From the NCBI GenBank assembly GCA_021850405.1, contig JAJZMA010000147.1:1-5032 (forward strand): a stretch of 5,032 bases of DNA, read 5' to 3'. Position numbers and translations under genes: made by a program. The DNA comes from a bacterium. Lineage in GTDB: Bacteria > Chloroflexota > Dormibacteria > Aeolococcales > Aeolococcaceae. The first letter of the stretch is position 1. The number at the start of each line of letters is the position of its first letter. The notes under the pieces are model-generated. The model did not search any database. It had not been told where the DNA came from and saw only the letters and a list, made by a program, of their open reading frames with translations. Of the stretch, positions 1 to 3,089 are shown piece after piece.

Positions 1-498
1 ATAGCTGTCCGGGCTCTTCACGTAAACAAGAATCGTGTCATGCTTTGTTGGCCATTTCTTCTTTGACCTCGCGCCATAGTCGTAAGCCCATATGATTTCA
101 TTTAGAAAACACTGGCGTCCAAACAAAGAGTCCAGGAGCACCTTGGCGTAATGACATTCCCGGTAGTCCAAATGTAGATATAAAGTTCCGCTATCGGTCA
201 GGAGTCGCCAGGATTCTTCCAGCCTAGGTTCAAGGAATGACCAGTAATCATCAAAGACATCATCATACGCTGTGACCATCTGCTTGACTGTTTCATAGCG
301 CTGACCCTTGAAACCCAGCCGGCCGCCAGTGGTGGATCTGGTGGTTGACAAACTTGTCCGCACCTGCTGCCGACCCGTATTGAATGGCGGGTCAATGTAG
401 ATCATCTGAAATGAGGCCGCTGGGATGTTCGGCAGGACCATGGCATTGTTGCCCTCAATCACGAGATTTGGCCCAGAGGTAACAGTGGCACTGGTCAT
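1..498 (-). CDS. Site-specific DNA methyltransferase, DPPF (beta-like, N6-adenine/N4-cytosine) type, N-terminal part
   Basis: This protein transfers a methyl group from S-adenosylmethionine to an exocyclic amino group of A or C in a specific DNA site, and it probably protects host DNA from the endonuclease encoded just upstream. From the ATG at 498, 166 residues are visible before the window ends. They begin with a GPNLVIEGNN strand (residues 9-18), followed by catalytic motif IV, IYIDPPFNTG (33-42, D36-P-P-F). The later segments TLYLHLDYRE, LNEIIWAYDYGAR and KHDTILVYVK are typical of the N6_N4_Mtase family. Motif IV lies near the N-terminus, so the SAM-binding FxGxG motif and the target recognition domain should lie beyond the left edge, as in the beta order. 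The start is uncertain. ATG 498 has only a weak, badly spaced TTTAGGG before it, and the frame stays open upstream to 1020, with a TTG at 969 behind a perfect AGGAGGG. I chose 498 because recognisable family sequence begins shortly after it. Family confidence is high; methylated base and target site are unknown. Confidence 0.93.
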   Translation of the reverse strand, partial: MTSATVTSGPNLVIEGNNAMVLPNIPAASFQMIYIDPPFNTGRQQVRTSLSTTRSTTGGRLGFKGQRYETVKQMVTAYDDVFDDYWSFLEPRLEESWRLLTDSGTLYLHLDYRECHYAKVLLDSLFGRQCFLNEIIWAYDYGARSKKKWPTKHDTILVYVKSPDSY

Positions 499-750
499 CC
501 CTAAATGATACTGGCCTTTCACTGGATCGGGTTCCCCGGGCCCGAAGGCATGTAAGACGCTGCGAGCCGCTGAAAACGCGCCATCGACCAGTGGCAGACT
601 GCAGAGTCGTATGGTGGCTACCGGATTTGCAGACCCCGTCCATCGGGCATTAACCACCCCTCTACGCGTGATGGTTCCACAGACCAGCGGAATTGCTATG
701 TGCAACTCCCCTACACCGCAGCGTTGCGCTGGGCCCATGCCTACCATTGT

Positions 751-770
751 CCGGGCGCGCGTCGGCCCGG
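751..770. repeat. Short perfect hairpin, CCGGGC/GCCCGG
   Basis: CCGGGC (751-756) pairs with GCCCGG (765-770) across an eight-base loop. Neither strand has a T-tract after it, so an intrinsic terminator is not supported. It lies in the unassigned stretch between endonuclease and methyltransferase, where an RNA structure could affect their relative expression. In GC-rich DNA a six-base stem is also easily found by chance. Confidence 0.25.
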
Positions 771-968
771 GGTAATGATAGGCTGGTTGGCACCGCTGGG
801 CTATGCGAACCGCTCTGGAGTGGCCAGCCCGCCTGGCGAGCTCACCCCACACAGTGGAGTCGCCCTGGGCCGTCCAGTCCAGCAGACGCACGCACCAACG
901 GTTCTTGCCGACAAACGGTGTGCAACGCCCCCTGAAGCAGTATGGAAAAATGCGTTGCAAGCGAAACA

Positions 969-980
969 AAAATCCCTCCT
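969..980 (-). promoter_or_regulatory. Strong Shine-Dalgarno for an in-frame TTG start upstream of the methyltransferase
   Basis: On the minus strand, AGGAGGG ends at 974. After the core AGGAGG (980-975) there are five bases before a TTG at 969-967 that is in frame with the methyltransferase. It is the best ribosome binding site I see between the endonuclease stop and the DPPF motif, and much better than the sequence before ATG 498. If it is used, the methyltransferase gains 157 N-terminal residues. A purine-rich match to AGGAGG can arise by chance, so the call stays tentative. Confidence 0.4.
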
Positions 981-1020
981 GAAGCGGCAACTGCAAACAG
1001 GAAGGCAACCGGGCCCTCAG

Positions 1021-2085
1021 CTAAAGCTCTGGCCTGCGCACCTCGACAGACCTCTTCCTGTGGATCATGGAGAGCAGTCCTGCAATTCCCTTTTGCCTCA
1101 GTACCCTGTCCACACTGGACCACGACGTAGTTTCCCTGGCGACGGATATATGGACGGGAGGATCTGACATCATGGGGCCTCCTCCTCCCTTGGAGGAAAA
1201 TGCTGGGCAACGCTCTGGCATCTCATTGAAAATCTGGCGTACCCGCTGGCCGCTAACCACCCGGATGTCTGAATTACGCGTGAGAGCCATAAGCTCACCA
1301 CCATGTTTCTTGAACAGCGCAGCGACAAATTCATCCTGGGCTTTCTTGGAACCGCGACCACCATACCAGGAGAGTAGCGCCCACCCAAGCGCCTCGGCAC
1401 CGGTAAGCATCTGTGCAAATGCATCCACACGGTAGCGCAGCTGGTAGTCCACTACATCTACATAGATCAGATCGGGCTCTTTCTCACATGCACCAATCAC
1501 CTTGTATGTGGAGATGGGAATACAGTCGGTCGGGGACAGGCCGACATCTGCAGCATTGCGATACAGGGTGCTCGCAACCTTTACGTTTATTGGCAGCCGC
1601 TCCTTGCCGCGGGTAAGTATGTAGTCGGTGAAATCTCCCTTCAGCCGGGTGTCCTCAATCTCGAATCCTTCGGCACGGAGCGGCTCCAGGCAGCTCTTCA
1701 GGACCAGCTGTTCAGCAATGGTGCCAACTATGAGGTTGCGGAAGGCCCGGTTGGGGACAGAAAGCCGCTGCCCTGCCGGAAGACCAAAATCGGCCACCTT
1801 AGGGTGCAGCTTGGCGTAAGCCCTAAGCTGCTCTGCTACCACCCACTCAGAGCCTATTCCAAGCTCGTCCAGGGCTCTGACCAGCTCAAGGCTGGTAACC
1901 GCCCGTGGATCCACCTCATTGGAGAGGTACGCCCTGGGCCGCTCTGGGTAGGGCTGCTCAGCCCGTCCCCGGAAAAGAACCCGGGAGCGCCTCAGCGCTG
2001 CAGCCCTTGCCAGCAACTCCCTGCTGGCGACCACGCGACGGGGAGATCGCTGCAACCGCACCCGCCCAGCTCCATCGAGTTCCAC
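1021..2085 (-). CDS. Putative type II restriction endonuclease, PD-(D/E)xK-like
   Basis: This 354-residue protein probably cleaves unmethylated foreign DNA and pairs with the methyltransferase downstream on the same strand. Residues 120-175 carry the likely nuclease core. An acidic helix, GTIAEQLVLK (E125), is followed by FEIEDTRLKGDFTDYIL (D151, D154) and then LPINVKVAST (N167-V-K169). This matches the order of a PD-(D/E)xK fold, with Asn in place of the usual acidic residue before xK. A conserved-looking block follows: DCIPISTYKV, DLIYVDVVDY, LLSWYGGRGSKKAQDEFV. The first 50 residues are Arg- and Ala-rich, and the last 40 are basic. There is no signal peptide or membrane segment. The start is GTG at 2085, six bases after AGGAG. 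The stop is TAG, and the frame reopens immediately toward the methyltransferase. The role rests on the motif order and on the neighbouring methyltransferase. I cannot name the specificity. Another PD-(D/E)xK DNA enzyme is the main alternative. Confidence 0.75.
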   Translation of the reverse strand: MELDGAGRVRLQRSPRRVVASRELLARAAALRRSRVLFRGRAEQPYPERPRAYLSNEVDPRAVTSLELVRALDELGIGSEWVVAEQLRAYAKLHPKVADFGLPAGQRLSVPNRAFRNLIVGTIAEQLVLKSCLEPLRAEGFEIEDTRLKGDFTDYILTRGKERLPINVKVASTLYRNAADVGLSPTDCIPISTYKVIGACEKEPDLIYVDVVDYQLRYRVDAFAQMLTGAEALGWALLSWYGGRGSKKAQDEFVAALFKKHGGELMALTRNSDIRVVSGQRVRQIFNEMPERCPAFSSKGGGGPMMSDPPVHISVARETTSWSSVDRVLRQKGIAGLLSMIHRKRSVEVRRPEL

Positions 2086-2091
2086 TAATGG

Positions 2092-2096
2092 CTCCT
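2092..2096 (-). promoter_or_regulatory. Ribosome binding site of the endonuclease gene
   Basis: On the minus strand, TTAGGAG sits with its AGGAG core six bases before GTG 2085-2083. This decides the start: the GTG has near-ideal spacing, whereas the out-of-frame ATG at 2075 has no such sequence at the proper distance. Confidence 0.65.
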
Positions 2097-2160
2097 AAGA
2101 AATCGGACCAAGATCTGCATGGTACAACTCCGCATACCCCTTTGTGTGGTTTTTCCAGCC

Positions 2161-2203
2161 CTACAGATTGTGGTGTGCCAGCCTGGACCCACTACAAATT
2201 GTG
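2161..2203 (+). repeat. Direct repeat pair CTACARATTGTG, 31 bp apart
   Basis: CTACAGATTGTG (2161-2172) and CTACAAATTGTG (2192-2203) match at 11 of 12 bases. Their starts are 31 bp apart, close to three turns of B-DNA, so both would face the same side of the helix. The core of the second copy, ACAAATTGT (2194-2202), is a perfect dyad around a central A, and the first copy keeps the outer ACA...TGT. A looser third match, ACAGTTTTGT, lies at 2221-2230. Repeated dyads on one helical face between divergent genes fit binding by a dimeric regulator. No regulator gene is visible in the window. Confidence 0.45.
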
Positions 2204-2215
2204 TTTTTTTCCACT

Positions 2216-2232
2216 TTGTCACAGTTTTGTCA
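2216..2232 (+). promoter_or_regulatory. Tandem TTGTCA-N5-TTGTCA, candidate response-regulator site
   Basis: Two identical hexamers, at 2216-2221 and 2227-2232, are separated by exactly five bases, giving an 11-bp period. OmpR/PhoB-type response regulators are known to bind hexamer-N5-hexamer direct repeats of this kind. The site ends four bases before the GGGAGGG translation signal at 2237. A bound protein there would more likely block plus-strand transcription than activate it, or it may act on the divergent restriction promoter. The regulator is not identifiable here. Confidence 0.4.
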
Positions 2233-2236
2233 TTGT

Positions 2237-2259
2237 GGGAGGGCGAATGCATGTTCTAG
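2237..2259 (+). promoter_or_regulatory. Strong Shine-Dalgarno followed by ATG TTC TAG, in frame with the downstream gene
   Basis: GGGAGGG (2237-2243) lies seven bases before ATG 2251, an ideal distance. That ATG is in the frame of the downstream radical-SAM-like gene, but its third codon is TAG (2257-2259). The next in-frame ATG, at 2269, has only TAGG (2257-2260) eight bases ahead. Possible readings are a two-codon leader with reinitiation at 2269, a start lost to a nonsense mutation, or readthrough of the TAG. A frame-shifted ATG at 2247 also lies near the signal, but it leads into sequence without family resemblance. Confidence 0.5.
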
Positions 2260-2268
2260 GCTTTGGCC

Positions 2269-3057
2269 ATGGGATACCCAAAGGGAAAGCCAGACCTGGT
2301 CGAAGTGCCCTGTCGGCGGGCCCTCCAGCCCATCCGCGGTGCAGACGGTGGGCGCTCCCTGAGCCCCTGCGTAAGTGGCATACGGAGAGGTGCACGGCAG
2401 GATGGCGCCGTTGGCATAAAGGCCAACCTCGTCTCCCTTCTCCAGGAGGAGGTAAAGGCTCATCACCTGCGCACTTCAACCGTCTGGATCGGCACATCGA
2501 TTGAGCCATACAACAGTGCAGAGCAGAGCCTGCAGCTGGTAAGGCAGGCTCTGGCCCTGCTCTGCCGCCATGAGATCCCCGTCCAGCTGCTTACGTCGTC
2601 CCCCCTTGTGACCAGGGATGCAGACCTGCTAGCAGCTTCGGGCGCTGTGGTGAATATACTGCTGCCAACCCTGGGCACGGGCCTTCTCGCCTGGAGTGAG
2701 CCGGCTGGTGCTACTGCTGCCGAGCGGCTGTCTACAGTCACACTCCTGGCAGAGACTGGAGTCTGCGTCCGGGTCGGAATCGCTCCGCTGATACCCGGAG
2801 CAACCGACCTGGCATCCAGTATCGAGCGGGTGGCCGCTGCTGCACGTAGTGCTGGTGCGAGCGAAATATGGACAAGCTACGCCCGCATGAGAACCGGAGT
2901 GCGAATCCCGGGTCAGGCACTGCTGGCCAGGCCCCATGGCCCCAGCCTGCCCGGGAGCACTCCTGCAGCCCCTGCGGCCGCACACCATCTGGCCCCCAAG
3001 AGGCGTAAGCTGCCGCAAGAGACAGTATCGCCCGCAGAGCAGCTCTTCCTGCTGTAG
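2269..3057 (+). CDS. Radical SAM / spore-photoproduct-lyase-like family protein lacking the [4Fe-4S] cysteine cluster
   Basis: The 262-residue product resembles the Rv2578c-like / spore photoproduct lyase-like branch of radical SAM proteins. Matching features in order are PDLVEVPCRRALQPIRG (8-24), GGRSLSP (27-33), IKANLVSLL (50-58), the family signature VWIGTSIEPYNSAEQ (72-86; family GTxTDPYQPAE), LLTSSPLVTRDADLL, and the barrel strand VRVGIAPLIPGATD. Family members carry Y-x-G-C-x-x-x-C-x-x-C directly after the LSP/LNP motif. Here LSP runs straight into C34-VSGIRRG, and only one of the three cysteines could remain. The product therefore should not hold the cluster or make the 5'-deoxyadenosyl radical. 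The tail, 210-262, is Pro/Ala-rich and basic, ending AEQLFLL, which recalls the QLSLF-like ends of relatives. I chose ATG 2269 because an in-frame TAG blocks the better-placed ATG 2251. The downstream synthetase starts 33 bases after the TAG stop, so the two probably share an mRNA. It is either a decayed gene or a cluster-less paralogue; the coding frame is otherwise intact. Confidence 0.7.
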   Translation: MGYPKGKPDLVEVPCRRALQPIRGADGGRSLSPCVSGIRRGARQDGAVGIKANLVSLLQEEVKAHHLRTSTVWIGTSIEPYNSAEQSLQLVRQALALLCRHEIPVQLLTSSPLVTRDADLLAASGAVVNILLPTLGTGLLAWSEPAGATAAERLSTVTLLAETGVCVRVGIAPLIPGATDLASSIERVAAAARSAGASEIWTSYARMRTGVRIPGQALLARPHGPSLPGSTPAAPAAAHHLAPKRRKLPQETVSPAEQLFLL

Positions 3058-3074
3058 AGCCGTCCAGACGGGCC

Positions 3075-3082
3075 AGGAGGAG
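3075..3082 (+). promoter_or_regulatory. Ribosome binding site of the acyl-CoA synthetase gene
   Basis: AGGAGGAG ends seven bases before ATG 3090. This selects that ATG over the in-frame ATG at 3126 and gives an N-terminus (RPPIWTP...) like those of the family. The site lies within the 32-base gap after the preceding gene's stop, which supports co-transcription of the two. Confidence 0.8.
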
Positions 3083-3089
3083 ACACCCC

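Larger units (their letters stand above)
499..1020 (-). other. Open stretch between endonuclease and methyltransferase; possible methyltransferase N-terminal extension or small extra gene
   Basis: I find no confidently identified gene here. On the minus strand, the methyltransferase frame has no stop from 498 back to the endonuclease TAG at 1023-1021. An in-frame TTG at 969-967 lies five bases after AGGAGGG (980-974), which would add 157 residues. The middle of that extension contains TVWGELARRAGHSRAVRIAQ, which loosely recalls the helix-turn-helix of the Ada/MGMT DNA-binding domain (family G-E-L-A...AVR). No PCHR active site follows it. A hand count over 134 codons (900-499) gives GC of about 68, 60 and 66 percent at codon positions 1, 2 and 3. 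Position 2 is the lowest, as in coding DNA, but the contrast is weak and the Arg, Cys and Gly content is high. It may be a real accessory domain, a decayed gene or long spacer DNA. The plus strand is also open in one frame (from GTG 700), but I recognise nothing in it. Confidence 0.35.
2086..2250. promoter_or_regulatory. Divergent intergenic region with candidate promoters and operators
   Basis: About 165 bp separates the endonuclease start (minus) from the first translation signals of the plus-strand unit (about 180 bp to its annotated ATG), so it should contain both promoters. It is richer in A and T than its surroundings and includes a seven-T run at 2204-2210. I cannot place a good sigma-70 promoter. 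The best plus-strand guess is TTGTGG (2168-2173) with TACAAA (2193-2198), but the 19-base spacer is long. On the minus strand, GTGACA (complement of 2219-2224) is a weak -35-like hexamer. The sequence between the genes is more notable for its repeats, listed separately, than for promoter boxes. Plus-strand control may therefore be coupled to control of the restriction genes. Confidence 0.5.

Noticed and set aside
700..1167. Plus-strand open frame of 155 codons from GTG 700
   Set aside because: It runs antisense into the C-terminal part of the endonuclease gene, has no good ribosome binding site, and its product resembles nothing I know. Its second codon positions coincide with those of the minus-strand open frame, so openness on one strand helps explain openness on the other.
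842..1210. Minus-strand open frame of 122 codons overlapping the endonuclease 3' end
   Set aside because: It overlaps the endonuclease in another frame, has no family resemblance, and the in-frame endonuclease sequence explains the region.
2201..2210. T-run as an intrinsic terminator
   Set aside because: No stable GC-rich stem-loop directly precedes it on the plus strand, and no gene on that strand ends nearby.
2119..2259. Hydrophobic 46-codon small ORF in the intergenic region, ending at the TAG at 2257
   Set aside because: It has no convincing ribosome binding site before ATG 2119, lies across the candidate promoter and operator repeats, and looks like nothing recognisable.
1905..2504. 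Plus-strand open frame of 199 codons across the divergent gap
   Set aside because: It begins antisense to the endonuclease N-terminus and ends inside the radical-SAM-like gene in a different frame. The Pro/Arg/Trp-rich translation is typical of an off-frame reading.
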